Origin: Zygnema cylindricum | Taxonomy: Eukaryota; Streptophyta; Zygnematophyceae; Zygnematales; Zygnemataceae | NCBI GenBank assembly: GCA_037447655.1 | Contig: JBBHKE010001713.1 | Span: forward strand, 1-56,036 | DNA length: 56,036 nucleotides | Direction of reading: 5' to 3' | Shown here: positions 32,960 to 44,430 of the stretch, one piece after another | Numbering within the stretch: the first letter of the stretch is position 1 | Layout of the letters: every line of letters starts with the position of its first letter | The notes under the pieces: generated by a model | What the model was told of the DNA's origin: nothing | Databases searched by the model: none | What the model saw: only the letters and a program-made list of their open reading frames with translations | Translations under genes and position numbers: made by a program

Positions 32960-33425
32960 CGGAATGCGTTTGCTGGTACAAAACTGTACTTGATTACTGA
33001 AAATCGTACGAAAATTGTAGTTAACTTATGTCGGTTGCATACAAAACTGCACCTAGAATAAACGTGGAGTCGAGTTTGCGACAAACGCGTTCGCAAACCC
33101 GAATTAGAATTATGGATTAATTACACTGAAAGGACGCGACGTGGTACGGATTGTCAGATTTTGTACTTCTACCTATTTTAACGTATATGTAATGACGGCG
33201 GATTCTGTATACCTAAATCAGCGTTATAGAGAAATTACAATTAAACATTTTTTCTAAAAAACATGAATAAAGGAAGAAACATTTTCTACAAACAATACAA
33301 AAGGATTTTTTTTCTAAAAAACATTAAAAAACTTTTTCTAGCATTAAAAAAGGGAAACATTTTCCAGAAAACATTAAAAAGGGAAAATTGTTCAAGAAAC
33401 ATTAAAGGAGGAATCATTTTCTTAC
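32960..33425. other. No gene; A-rich quasi-repeat next to the PPR gene
   Basis: 33262-33412 consists of loosely repeated AAACATT-AAAAAGGGAAA-TTTTC words. It would be intron or 3' flank of the PPR gene on the - strand. I see no further PPR exon. Confidence 0.5.
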
Positions 33426-36400
33426 CTGAAAATATCCCGCTTTCACACAAACTCGAACCAAATCGTCCAATAAAGCTTCATCAGGAACAAAAATATCATC
33501 TTGACCGTCTCTGACCCATCTTTGACCGAATTTTTGTCGACTTTTTAGAATCTGTTTTGATTCTTCCACTCTCTCCTTAATTTCTTTCCATAGAACTAAA
33601 ACTTCCGGAGCTTTTCCTGTTTTCGCATACCCTTTCACGAGAGTACCATAAACACTAATTGTGGGTTTTACTCCGGAAGCCTGCAAAGAAAAGAGAGAGA
33701 GAAGAGGGGAAAAAGGGGAAAACATTGGGATTAAAAAGGGAAATTTTGGTAGAAGGAGACATTTGTACTTTTGGTGTAAAATATATCACAAGTTGGAACC
33801 TAAAAGTAGAATTGGTAAATTAGTACTCTCTTTCTCCCTCTCTCTCTCTCTCTCACACCTTCATTCTCTGAAACTCCCAATGTGTCTCCCCCATCCTCCC
33901 CCTGCCTTGCCGCCTCCCTCCCTCCCTCTCCCTCCCCCTCTCTCCCTCTCCCTCGCTCCCCCTCCCTCCCTCCCACTCACTCTCTCTCCCTCCCTCCCAC
34001 TCCTCTCTCCCTCCCTCTCCCTCGCTCCCCCCTCCCCCCCTACCACTCCTCCCTCCCCTCTCCCTCCCTCCCTCACTCACCTTCATTCTCTGGAACTCCC
34101 TATGTGCCTCCTCCATCTGCCCTCCCCTAGAATACGAATGAATCAAGGCACTCCACGCCGCAGCATCCACTCTAATTTTCCCCTCCCTCTCCTCCCTCTC
34201 GAATGGTACTTTTTCAAAGCTAAATTTTTGGCCAACATTTAACAACTTCTCTGGCTCTGACAACTTACCTAAGAGATTTCCACATTCATAGGTTTAATTT
34301 CAGTTCTTTTCCTAAATTGGAATACGTTTTGGAGACACGAGATGCAAGAAACGAAGTTAGTTGTTGGAAGGATTCCAGGACAGCCAATTTCTTTCACAGT
34401 TTAGTTGGTGGTTTTGTGACTACAGTAAGTTCTGCGTCCTTTATGGCTCCTTCAGCTTTAGCTCTTGACGAGTTATCTTTACCCCCTCTTTCTGTTCCAG
34501 TTGAGAGTTCCTCCAGTCTAGAATTGCTTTCTCTCAAGAATTCGACTACAGATGCACTGAAAACATGGAGGCTCCATCACTTACGAGCGATGTGACCAAT
34601 AATGTGACACAGGTCAGAAAATGACTCTCCAGCATTGTCAAGATTGCGATACAGTGGTTTCTTGCGGGCAATTGACGAAGGTCGCGTTCAGTCAGTGGAG
34701 TTTAATCACGATGGACGTGAAGTCTTGTAACCGGACAGAGATAGAAAGAGAGAGGGAGAGAGAGAGAGAGAGAGAGATAGGAGAAAATAGGAAGAGGAGG
34801 TGAGAGAGACTTATAGAAGTTAGGCAGGTTCAAGAACGCAAGAGAGAAGGCAGATATGGAATAGGAGAAAGATGATAGAGAGGGAAGGGCAAGGAATTAG
34901 AGAGGGAAGGGCAAGGAATTAGAGAGGGAAGGGCCAGGAATCGGAGAGGGAAGAGAGAGGGACCAAGTAAAAGGACACTCCCGCTGATGTGGAAAAAGAG
35001 GAAGAGAGGGTCACAGGTTAGAGAACAGAAACAGGAAAGAGTGAGAGAAGGAGAAGAGAGGTAGAGAGAGGGTAAGGTAGAGAGAAAGAGACAGAAAAGG
35101 GTAAAAAGAACAAGGGATGGCAGAGCGAGAGGGAGGGCAAGGAAATAAAAAAGAGGGAGGAAGAGAGTGGGAAGATGGAGAGATGAAGAGAAAAGGAGAA
35201 CGGGAGAGGAGAGACAAGCTTTCTGTACCGTCCTACTGTACTTTTTGTACAGTTATAACTAATGCATTACCGTACTGAATAAGTAAAAGTGGAGGGAAGA
35301 AGGAGACAGGCAGGAGGGGGAGAGAGTGGAAGGGGGAGGGCAGTGAGCCAGGAGAGAGAGAAAGAGAGAGAGAGAGGGGGGAAGGAGGAGAGAGTAGGAG
35401 ACAGCCGATAGGAGAGAGAGATAGTGGACGGAAGGAGGAGATAAACGTACTACTATTTTGTATCCTTGAGAATATTTGGGAAGAAAGACTTACCCTTTTG
35501 TATCCTTAAGAATATTAGTAACTGCCAAATATAAAGTCCTTTGTTCTCTTGTCCCTACTCCCCATTCTCGAATAAACGTATCAAGCCGTTTGAAGCATGG
35601 AACCATCAGTTCCGTTACTTTCCCTTGAACAGAAAAGTTTAAGGCTCGCATGAAAAGGGAGTATCTAGCTTTCGAAGAAGGGAGGAGGTTATACAAACAG
35701 ATGAGGCTGCAAAAAGAGAGGGAGAGAGGGAGTGAGGGAATGAAGGAATGAGATGGAGGGAGAGGGAGAGAGAGAGTGACTGAATGAAGGAATGAGATGG
35801 AGGGAGAGGGAGAGAGTGAGTGACGAATGAATGAATGAAATGGAGGGAGAGGGAGTGGGAGAGAGAGAGAAAGAGAGAGAGCGAGAGAGATATCAGGTTA
35901 TAACTGGACTGAAAATAAATGTCATTTCTACCTGCTTCCTGACTTCGATCGTCTCGAAGAGCGTTTTTTATCATAACTCCGAAAGTTCGTTCATCCAAAA
36001 TAGTTTTTCCACTGGCCTCAAAAATTCGGTCAGCTTCCAAAAAAAGTTTATATGCGGCAGAAAAATTGCCACTCGAACTTAGTTTCGCCGTCAATTTACA
36101 AAAATTGTCCTTTGAAGGTAAACCGCCCAAGACAAGAATGTCTTCTACTAATTGTCGAGCGTCGGCAATTCTACCTTCTTTTAGTGCCCAATAGACACCA
36201 TTATCCATTTCTTTTATCACTGAATTGAGTTTTTCACCTTCTACTTCGTCCGAGGTCGATACAGAGAGGCTTGAAATTTGCGGTTCCCAAACATTTCCCT
36301 CAGAATCCCAACTCCCCATATTCATATTTCTTCCATAATCTGATTTTTCTGCTATATTAAATTTTGCTGAATTGATCAAAGGATCAATAATCCCTATCTC

Positions 36401-37477
36401 CTCTTTCACTAATTTTTCAAATTCGGCTCCGATTATCTCCTCGCTACTTCCTTTCAAATACGCTCTTAAAAACCCATCATCGCTAATTTCACTACCCACT
36501 TTTTCATTTTTAAACCCTTCCCTTTCATCTACCTCTATTTGAGAGCTCTTTCCTAAACCCAAATCAAGAGCGGAAAATCCTTGAGTTCTTTCAGCACTCC
36601 TACCACCTCCCTCTCCCTCTTCAACCTCTCTTGTCAAAGATATTGAACTCTTCACACCAGAATTCCCTCTCTCCTCTTTCCTTCTCTCCTCTCCTCTTAC
36701 CTCTCCTTTACCTCCTCCATTTCTTCCCACCAGACTCTCTTTGCCACTTTCAAACGTAGATACTGATGGAAAAGTCCCACTTCCCTCCTCTCTCTCCCCT
36801 TCCTCCCCTCTCTCCATAAAACTCTCAGCTATAGCTTCCTCCTCCACTCTTTTCAGTGCCTCCGAGAAATCTGGTCTCCTACTAAGCGGTTGCCTTTTTG
36901 TCTTTTTCTTCTCCTTCTTCTTTCCTTTCTCTTCCTCCATCATAGCCTCAAGCTTTGATCTCCTCTCTACCTCCTCCTCCCACCCTCCCCCCATTCTAAG
37001 CTCATCACTGAAATCTGGCCTACCGCTAAAAGGCTGTCGCTGAGTCGAAGCAAATCCATTACCTCTCTCCCTCTCTTCCTCCTCTCTCCCTCCTCCTGTC
37101 CCACCTCTCCAACTCCCTTCTTTTTCCACCTCTCTCATTCCTCTTTCTGCTTCTCCCTTCCTACCAGTGGTCCGGAGAGCTCCACTTCCACTCTTACCAC
37201 TCTTATACCTACCAACACCTCCGGTCCCTCTCCCTCCCCCCCCTGCCATCATCACCTCTTCCTGTACCTCCTCCCCCTCTAAATATCCCATACTCTGAGT
37301 AATACCTGCAAAACTTTCCTCCCTTCGCAAATTTCCCATCGATCGACTTTTTGCTCCTCTTGTCGGCAAGCTGACGTACGGAACCGACTGACTCGTGCCA
37401 CAAGCGTGCCGCACGTGTGAATTTGACACGTGGCAAAAGGTCGCACGTGCGAGGAGGGAGTGAGGACTGGAAGCCAT
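33426..37477 (-). CDS. Pentatricopeptide repeat (PPR) protein, 3' end not seen
   Basis: Exon 1 is 37477-35932 (515 codons plus 1 base), exon 2 is 35706-35494, the last visible exon is 33680-33426, and a PPR exon ends at 34081 (open from about 34272). N-terminus MASSPHSLLARATFCHVSNS is transit-peptide-like, followed by a long Glu/Arg/Gly-rich segment partly encoded by GA repeats. PPR-like helices begin at about residue 410 (WALKEGRIADARQLVEDIL, SGNFSAAYKLFLEADRIF) and are clear in AAWSALIHSYSRGGQMEEAH and ISVYGTLVKGYAKTGKAPEV. The family binds organelle RNA; the target is unknown. Exon ends at 34081 and 33426 have good GTGAGT and GTAAG donors. Problem: exons 1 and 2 do not join in frame by one base, and the 34576-34290 stretch, a natural exon 3, has a TGA. 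This may be sequence error, an unseen micro-exon or early decay. No stop-bearing 3' exon is found before the sHSP array. Confidence 0.7.
33838..34080. repeat. CT-rich array in a PPR intron
   Basis: CTCCCTCC/CTCTCTCCCTC array on +, purine-rich in the sense of the gene. It contains the ghost exon end at about 33862-33912. Confidence 0.9.
33862..33912 (-). repeat. Ghost copy of the 3' end of a PPR exon
   Basis: On the - strand it reads GRMGETHWEFQRMKV followed by GTGTGAG, against GGQMEEAHREFQRMKV followed by GTGAGTG at the true exon end (34081-34131). It includes a donor-like site. Confidence 0.75.
34737..35420. repeat. GA-rich mosaic in a PPR intron
   Basis: Several GA blocks include a 23-base unit GAATTAGAGAGGGAAGGGCAAG repeated three times near 34880-34940. 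Non-repetitive sequence at 35220-35285 separates the blocks. Confidence 0.85.
35461..35515 (-). repeat. Duplicated end of PPR exon 2 within the adjacent intron
   Basis: The exon end AATATTCTTAAGGATACAAA (- strand, ending 35494) recurs in the intron as AATATTCTCAAGGATACAAA about 35 bases downstream, without the donor. Confidence 0.8.
35707..35931. repeat. GA-rich intron 1 of the PPR gene
   Basis: The intron is almost entirely GAGAGGGA and GAATGAATGAAATGGAGGGA units on +; two copies of a roughly 50-base GACTGAATGAAGGAATGAGA segment are visible. Borders are GTAGAAATG and TTTTTGCAG on -. Confidence 0.85.
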
Positions 37478-37559
37478 GGCTGATTCAAGCTTTGTGGTTT
37501 TCTGGAAGAAAAATGGTCCGGATTGAAAATGTCAAGAAAGAAAGGCTTTCAAGTAACTT

Positions 37560-38195
37560 TGACCTAAAAATGGGAAGTGGAGGGAGAACCAAGAAAAGTT
37601 TTCAAAATAAGTACATCCGTACATTCCAGTTTGTCCGTACAGAAATCGGAGATTTTTTTTTTTTTTTTTTGTTATTTTGGACAGAATATGTACCTTTTGT
37701 ACGGTTTGACGGAAAACAAATGGATCTACAATCCTACATGGAACCTTAGTTTCAATTATTTGTAATTCTGTAAAACTGTTTCAGTTTTTTCAATTTTTTG
37801 ATTTTTTTCAACATTTTGTAATTCTGTAAAAGCTTTACTTGCCACGTGTACAAGAGGGTCGATATAGTCATAAAATAGAAGGTCAAAATAGTTAGCCCTT
37901 GTCTGAAAATCTAAACATACGGCCAGAGTGCGAAATTTTAGTGCGGAGCCGAATAGCAGTCTGTATTAGAAATTTCGTGCGTCTTCGCACGAAAACGCAG
38001 GGAAAGTGGGAAACAGAGTGTAATAATACCATTTTGAGTTTTTGACATTTTCGCATTAAATTTCCGCACTGAAAATCCGCAAGCGTTTTTCTGATTATTT
38101 TCAGTCTTCCAGAATAGGAGAATTTTTTATATTTGTGGGAGTAGAAATCTAGGAAATAATATTTTATTTTCAGACCTGGTTAAGGGCTTTAGAGG

Positions 38196-38248
<53 letters not shown>

Positions 38249-39020
38249 AAACAATTCACTTATACAACACTCAAGAAGATGCGTTTATGGTGTTTGTTTC
38301 ACCATTTTTTTTCAACGGTTGATTTTCTTTTTTGTTTTTTTTTTTAGTTAAAAATAAAATGAAACAGAAATAAATATTGAAAAGGAAAATGAAAGAAAAG
38401 AGCTATTCTTCACCCTTCTGGCTGCTTTGCTGTCGGTTTAAATATAGTACGGAATTTTAAATATACAAGAATAAATATAGTACGGGATTTTAGTGGTGGT
38501 GCAAACAACAAAAAACAAGTGATAGTAAAAGACAGAAAAAGAATAAAGGGAACGGAGACGTGGACGTTGGGAAAATACAAACTGAATACTTTGTTCAAAT
38601 TTTGCTTTTGTACATAACAGCCATAAGCCCCAGTATCTCAACTGCTCGAATTTATATTTATTTGTTTATTTTTATTTTATTTTATTTAATTTCCATTTTG
38701 TCCCATAAACCCTAACAAATTATCGGTGTTCATTTTGTCCCAAACCATTTTCTACATTTAACTCCTCCATTTTTTTAAAACATTATTACATTTCGAGGCG
38801 ATTTTCTGTTAAAAATAATTAAAATAAAATAAAAATAAAAACAACAACAACAAAAATCGTAACTTTTACGACGAAATTGTGAACATAGAACGAGCCGGTT
38901 TCAAAACAATATCACCATTTCACAAAATTGGCGTAAACAATATAACAATATTAGCATCTACTTATTGAAATCTTCCACCATTTCTTTATTTACAAAGCTT
39001 CAACTTTTTCAAATGGGACC
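37560..39020. other. Intergenic DNA with a 52-base A tract, no gene seen
   Basis: Upstream flank of the PPR gene. It has T runs near 37653 and an uninterrupted A tract at 38196-38247. AT-rich; no open frame with protein character. Confidence 0.6.
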
Positions 39021-39030
39021 CAATTTGACT

Positions 39031-39651
39031 CCCCCTCCCCCTCACACTCCCTCTCCCTCTCCTTCTGTCTCCCTCTCCCTCTCCCTCTCCTTCTCTGTGT
39101 CTCTCTCTCTCTCTCCTTCTCTGTGTCTCTTTCCCTCTCCTTCTCTGTCTCTCTCCCCCTCTCCCTCCCTCTCCCTTTGCCTTTCCCACTCCCTCTCCCT
39201 CTCCTCCCTTTCCCTCTCCCTCTCCCTATCCTCCCTTTCCCACTCCCTCTCCTCCCTCTCCCTCTCCTCCCTTTCCCATTCCTTCTTCCTCTCCCTCTCC
39301 CTCTTCTCTGTCTCCCTCTTCCTCTCCCTATCCTTCACCCTCTCTCTCACCCCCTCCCTTTCCCGCTCCTTTTCCCTCTCTCTCCTTCTCCCTTTCCCTC
39401 TGTCTCCCTCTCCCTTTCCCTCTCCCTCTCCCTCTTCTTCTCTGTCTGTCTCTCTCTCCTCTGTCTCTCTCTCCTCTCCTCTGTCTGTCTCTCCCTCTCC
39501 CTCGCTTTTCCCTCTCCCTATCCCTCTCTTCCCTTTCCCTCTCCCTCTCCCTCTCCGCCTACCCCTCCCTTTCCCTCTCTCTCCTTCTCCCTTTCCCTCT
39601 GTCTCCCCTTCCCCCTCCCCCTCCCCCTCCCTCTCCCTCTCCTCCCATGGC
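39031..39651. repeat. Large CT (TCCCTC) microsatellite, about 620 bp
   Basis: CCCTCT hexamers with nested higher-order units (TCTGTGTCTCTTTCCCTC, TTTCCCACTCCCTCTCC). The long Ser/Leu/Pro frames across it are artefacts. Confidence 0.95.
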
Positions 39652-39925
39652 CATCTTTAAGAATAAACCAATGAATCTGAAAAATCTTCTTTATCAAGTT
39701 TTCTTTATCTTTATTGTTTTAGTCTCCATAAAAATCAATAAAATTAATAAATTAGATATGTAATGAGAATGATTGATATTAATCATAAAAAGGAAGAAAA
39801 GAAAATGAAATGAAAGAAAATGATTGCTGTAAACATTTTTTTTTATCGATTTTTTAATTCGAATGACAATTTTTATATGTAGTTTTCTTTTTGAAATTCC
39901 TGCAATTACACTGTCTTTCCCCACT

Positions 39926-40110
39926 TTTCTTTCCTGTTTCCTCTCCCTCCCCCTTCTTTTCGTGTTTCCTCTCCCTCCCCCTTTCTTTTCCTGTTTCCTC
40001 TTCCTCTCCCCCTTCTTTTCTTGTTTCCTCTCCCTCCCCCTATCTTTTCCTGTTTCCTCTCCCTCCCCCCCTTTTTTTCCTATTTCCTTCTCTCTCCTTT
40101 TTTTTATCGC
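39926..40110. repeat. Tandem repeat of about 33-38 bp, CT-rich
   Basis: TTTCCTCTCCCTCCCCCTTC-TTTTCGTG/CTG units repeat about five times. Confidence 0.9.
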
Positions 40111-40156
40111 TTAAATCAAAGACTCTTACTTTTTCACTAAACTGTGCCTTTTCCAG

Positions 40157-40884
40157 AAAAAGACAAAAGTGAGAGCAAGTGCCGGAGGGGACATGGTGAC
40201 GGCCAAGCAGAATGAGACAAATGGTGACGTTACTCAGGCAAGTTTTTTTTTTTTTTTGCTTATTTATTTATTTATTATTTTTGTTTTAATTTTCTATAAT
40301 CTTTATTTTTTCTTTCGGTTTTTGTAAAGGTCTGTTCCGGATCATGCTGAATTTTTCTATTATTTATTTATATGCTTGATTTTTCTCTTATTTATTGACT
40401 TTAATTAATTTATTAATTAATTTATTAATCATTTATTTATTTTTGGAGCGGTTTTTTTCGAACACGGTGTCACCAAAATTGGTGTGGATGTTGTCACCCC
40501 TTCATTTTTTGGAGTGTAGGGGAAGGGGGAGAGGAAGGGAGAGGGGGAGAGGGAGAGATGGGGTACCAATTTCAGTAGTCCACACTATTTTTTGTAACTA
40601 TTTTTTTCAGGTCAAAGGTGATTCCTGACTCTCCCCTCCCTCTCACTCTCTAACTCCCTCTCCCCTCCACTTCTCACTTTCTCCCCCTCTCTCTTCCTCC
40701 CCTGCATGCCGACCCTCCCTCTGCCCCACCCACTATCACTATATCTGTGATATCCTCCCTCTCCATAGTGGGAGGGGAGGAGTGGGACACTTGTGAGAGG
40801 GAGGCCTGTGGGGAGGGGAAGGAGAACCCTTTCCTCTCTCACGCCTTCCTTCTTAGTCTGGAGGAGAGTAAGAGCGCCTGTCAT
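40157..40884 (+). CDS. FemAB-like (PF04339/DUF482) gene fragment, two exons
   Basis: Exon A, 40157-40237, follows TTTTCCAG and ends before a GC-type donor (CAG/GCAAGT). It gives 27 residues including KTKVRASAGGD, like the end of a plastid transit peptide. Exon B, about 40769-40884, ends CAT/GTGAGC; its frame is open back to about 40747 and reads VISSLSIVGGEEWDTC then NPFLSHAFLLSLEES. The pattern EWD...NPFLSHAFL..LEESG begins the FemAB-like family (PF04339, formerly DUF482) of bacteria and plants, related by fold to peptidoglycan-bridge acyltransferases. The following GW-PQH part and the rest of the domain are not found before the palindrome at 41067 or up to 49.5 kb. Exon A belonging to the same gene is an inference. 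The gene is either cut off or has a very long intron containing the palindrome. Confidence 0.45.
40501..40560. repeat. GA-rich microsatellite
   Basis: GGGGGAGAGGAAGGGAGA array in the putative FemAB-like intron. A CT array follows at about 40630-40700. Confidence 0.85.
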
Positions 40885-41027
40885 GTGAGCACTTTGACTC
40901 TCTCTCCCTCTCTCTCTCTCTCTATCTTGTAATGTTGGCCGTACAATTACAAAAAATCCTAATAGAACGCCACCTTTAAAGTTAAACTTTTTTTTCAAAA
41001 AAAATGAAAATCGTAATTAGTGTTAAT

Positions 41028-41069
41028 AACGCTAATTAATTTTTAACGCTAATAACGATTCACGGTGTA
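41028..41069. mobile_element. Right end of a TIR-family element
   Basis: ACGCTAATAACGATTCACGGTGTA, the standard right terminus, abuts the left tip of the giant palindrome. The left end of this copy is not clear. Confidence 0.6.
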
Positions 41070-42887
41070 CTGTAGCTACGTTTTGTACCACGGTGTAAAT
41101 TGACATCATTGTGATGCCACGTGGCGAACCTTCTTAAAAAGCTCAGTACCAGCCACTTGTAAGTGTTAGCAGCCGTCGGCACGGAGCCAAATTTTTGACA
41201 GGCTTAGGTGGACACCCCTCACGACACAACTGTCGTCGAAGTGGATGTTTGCCCTTGGATTTTTTTATAGGTGTCCACGTAGCATTTTGGAGTGTCCACT
41301 AACAAGTCTCCTTGACTTAAAGTATCTCGAGCTCACAAAACAAATAGAAATCGCAGCCGTGAATATTGGATAGTGTAATAGCTGTATCGCTGATCAAGAT
41401 GTCTCCACGTAGTTTCTACCTTTAACTTTACGTCAGGTTGATCATCAACCTTTCAGCCATGGCTGGCCACGTGGCTAGCCGACAGCCACTAGCGGCTGCT
41501 ATGCCTTTATTCACAAGCCTTCACAAAATTTAAATTTTGACATGCGTGTCTTAACTGTTGCTGTTAATGCTTTAACGAAAATTACTGCAATGTTGAGGGT
41601 AAATCGTACGTTTTATGAGAAAATCGTAAGTAAAATTTTCCAAACTGATGTACAAAATGTATAATTTTATCTCAAAACGAGGGAAAAACTTCAATAGTGT
41701 AATCGCCCTATGTGATTTCATACGGGTGGGTGAATTGTTGAACCTTATTGTACATATTGTAAATTGTCCAAGTTTGTAGATCCAGTTCAATTATGTGTAC
41801 GAAAGGTGTCTTATTCTACCTGGGATTTACTACTGGTCAAAAATATCGCACAAAAAGGTACGAAAACGGATTCATAAGTACGTAAATATCAAACAAGAAA
41901 CGACGATCTCGAAAATCAAAACTTATTCCGATAAACACGGAACTAATTAAATTGTAGTTTGCTCTCAACCCTTGATTTTCTTAAGTCTTTTGGCCTTTCT
42001 GCGCAGAACTATCACGAATGTCACAACTGAACTTCAAAAGTTTGAACCTACCTTGGATCTTGGGGCGAGAAAACCCTAAAGAGGATTTTCCGAAAGAATT
42101 TCAAAATGGAATGATCTGTAATTTCTCCACTCTAATTTAAGTCACTATCCAGAGTGACTGTTGCTGTAGCTTCCCTTCTTTTCCCTAAAACTTTGTACTT
42201 CTCTCACATTGTCATTTACTAAGTACACCGCTATCTACAAAGTTGTTTTTTGATCCAACATTAAAGGATTTGAATTTACAACTTGAAAGTACATTTTGTA
42301 TCGCCTGAGTAGTTTAATTTTTAGTAAGTTATTTTTTAATCTAAAAATTGTATATTCAATTTTTTTCAAAGATAGTTGTTACGAATTTAGAGAGCCACTG
42401 TATTCATAATTCCAAACCTCCTCCTATTGAATCAACTCTTAGACAAAAAATTATAAAAAAGAGGTTAACAATAAAACAAAAAGCAATACGGGACAACATA
42501 ATATTTTTCCCATAGTTGGCAAATATGCATTCATATCCAATTTGAGAAAAAAAAATTGCTCCTCTTTAACAATTTTTTCAGGTACTCTAATTCCTTTTTT
42601 AACTAACCAATGTTGTTTTCATAGTTGTTCACTTTTGAATAGCAATCACAAATCCAGAATAAATTGATTCTTTGCTTTCAAAAACAAAAAAAACAGAAAT
42701 CGGTATATATTTCATTTTCATCGGTGTTTCTTAAATCTGTCGGCAAATCTATCCTTTTAATCGATTTTTCACTCCAAATACCAACTGAAAAAGGAAAAGA
42801 AAGGGATTTCAAACCCTAATTTCTATTCTCCTTATTACTGTTCACTACTACCACAACATACTACTCTTACCTCTTATTTTTTGTCCA

Positions 42888-43417
42888 ATGATTTTTTTTT
42901 TTTCCAAATCATATAAGACAGTCTTGATTCTTGTCTCACCTGTAACAAATTCTTGCTCCTCAAGGAACAAAAACAATTATTCTCTTTCGAAAAGTCCCTT
43001 AAATACCGAAAAATTGTTCATTCCCCAAGTGGTACAAGGAAATTATCACACGAGTTCTTTGCCCGGATCTTGTTCCGACGACTACGAAATCGAGATTTCG
43101 AGTTTAGTGAAAATGTTGAAGATTTCGAGTTTAGTGACAAGTTTGAAGTTTTAGGGTTTAGTGATAACGACGAAATAGAACCTGAATTAGTGTTGACTGA
43201 GGAAATTCTAGAAAAAAAGAGGGAAAGGGAGAGGGAGAGGAGGTTAAAGACAAATTTGTTGAAAGTAAAAGTGACAAGACAGGCCCGTTGGCAACGGGAA
43301 AAAAATAAAATCGGTAACGTCAGTAGCTCATACAAGACAGAACAAGACAGAAACAGGACAAATTCGCTGCCGTTAGATGCTTGTCAAGAGATAGATAAAA
43401 AAAATAAAGTATGCTGA
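42888..43417 (+). pseudogene. Captured coding-like exon, left arm of palindrome
   Basis: Reads LFIPQVVQGNYHT, then SCSDDYEIE in one frame and, after a one-base loss relative to the other arm (about 43090-43096), DFEFSENVEDFEFSDKFEVL and RQARWQREKNKIG in the next. Family not recognised. It looks like the acidic N-terminal part of an organelle-targeted or regulatory protein. Confidence 0.5.
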
Positions 43418-43489
43418 TGTTAGCTTTTTCCTCGAGAGCTCAAAACGGGAGATATGTTGACATCAGCGGATTGTCGGGGGTAGATGAAG

Positions 43490-43640
43490 ACAAATTTGCG
43501 GACATCAATTTGCCGACAAGAAAAGCAAAAAATCGACCGATGGGAAATTTGCGAAGGAGGAAAGTTTTGCAGATACTACTTAGAGTATAAGATATTTAGA
43601 GGGGGAGGAGGTAGAAGAAGAGGTGATGGTGGCAGAGTCT
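43490..43640 (+). pseudogene. Copy of part of PPR exon 1, left arm
   Basis: CGATGGGAAATTTGCGAAGG, AGGAAAGTTTTGCAG and GATATTTAGAGGGGGAGGAG match the sense strand of PPR exon 1 (37240-37390 on -) over about 150 bases with scattered differences. The copied peptide region is RSMGNLRREESFAG to YLEGEEVQEEVMM. Confidence 0.85.
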
Positions 43641-43694
43641 GTTGTTTAGGGAGGGATTAGAGGATCCTCCAGTCTCTCTCCCTCCTCCCCCAAC

Positions 43695-43850
43695 AACAGA
43701 TTCTGCCACCACCTCTTCCTCTACCTCTTTCCCCTCTAAATATCCTATACTCTAAGTAGTACCTGCAAAACTTTCCTCCTTCTCAAATTTCCCATCGGTC
43801 GACTTTTTGCTCGCTTGTCGGCAAACTGATGTCAACAAATTTGTCTTCAT
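43695..43850 (-). pseudogene. Copy of part of PPR exon 1, right arm
   Basis: Mirror of the left-arm copy (CCCCTCTAAATATCC, ACCTGCAAAACTTTCCTCC, AAATTTCCCATCGGTCGAC). Confidence 0.85.
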
Positions 43851-43975
43851 CTACCCTCGACAATCCGCTGATGTCAGCATATCTCCCGTTCTGTGCTTTC
43901 GAGGAAAAAGCTAACATCAGCATACTTTTTTTTTTTTATCTATCTCTTGACAAGGATCTAACGACAGCGAATTTG

Positions 43976-44430
43976 TCATGTTTCTGTCCTGTATGAGCTA
44001 CTGACGTCACCGATTTTGTTTTTTTCCCGTTGCCAACGGGCCTGTCTTGTCTTTTTTACTTTCAACAAATTTGTGTCTTTAACCTCCTCTCCCTCTCCCT
44101 TTCCCTCTTTTTTTTCCAGAATTTCCTCACTCCACACTAATTCAGGTTCTATTTCGTCGTTATCACTAAACCCTAAAACTTCAAACTTGTCACTAAACTC
44201 GAAATCTTCAACATTTTCACTAAACTCGAAATCTTCGATTTCGTAGTCGTCAGAACAAGATCCGGGCAAAGAATTCGTGTGATAATTTCCTTGTACCACT
44301 TTGGGAATGAACAATTTTTGGGTATTTAAGGGACTTTTCGAGAGAGAATAATTGTTTTTGTTCGTTGAGGAGCAAGAATTTGTTAAATTTGAGACAGAAT
44401 CTGGACTGTCTTATTTGATTTAGAAAACAA
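43976..44430 (-). pseudogene. Captured coding-like exon, right arm
   Basis: On the - strand one frame stays open from about SNLTNSCSSTNKNNYSLSK through NYHTNSLPGSCSDDYEIEDF and EPELVWSEEILEKK to KIGDVSSSYRTET. It is the better preserved of the two copies. No start, stop context or known domain supports an independent gene. Confidence 0.5.

Noticed and set aside
38965-39674. Ser/Leu/Pro-rich open frames of 180-230 codons
   Set aside because: Translations of the TCCCTC microsatellite; open in several frames at once.
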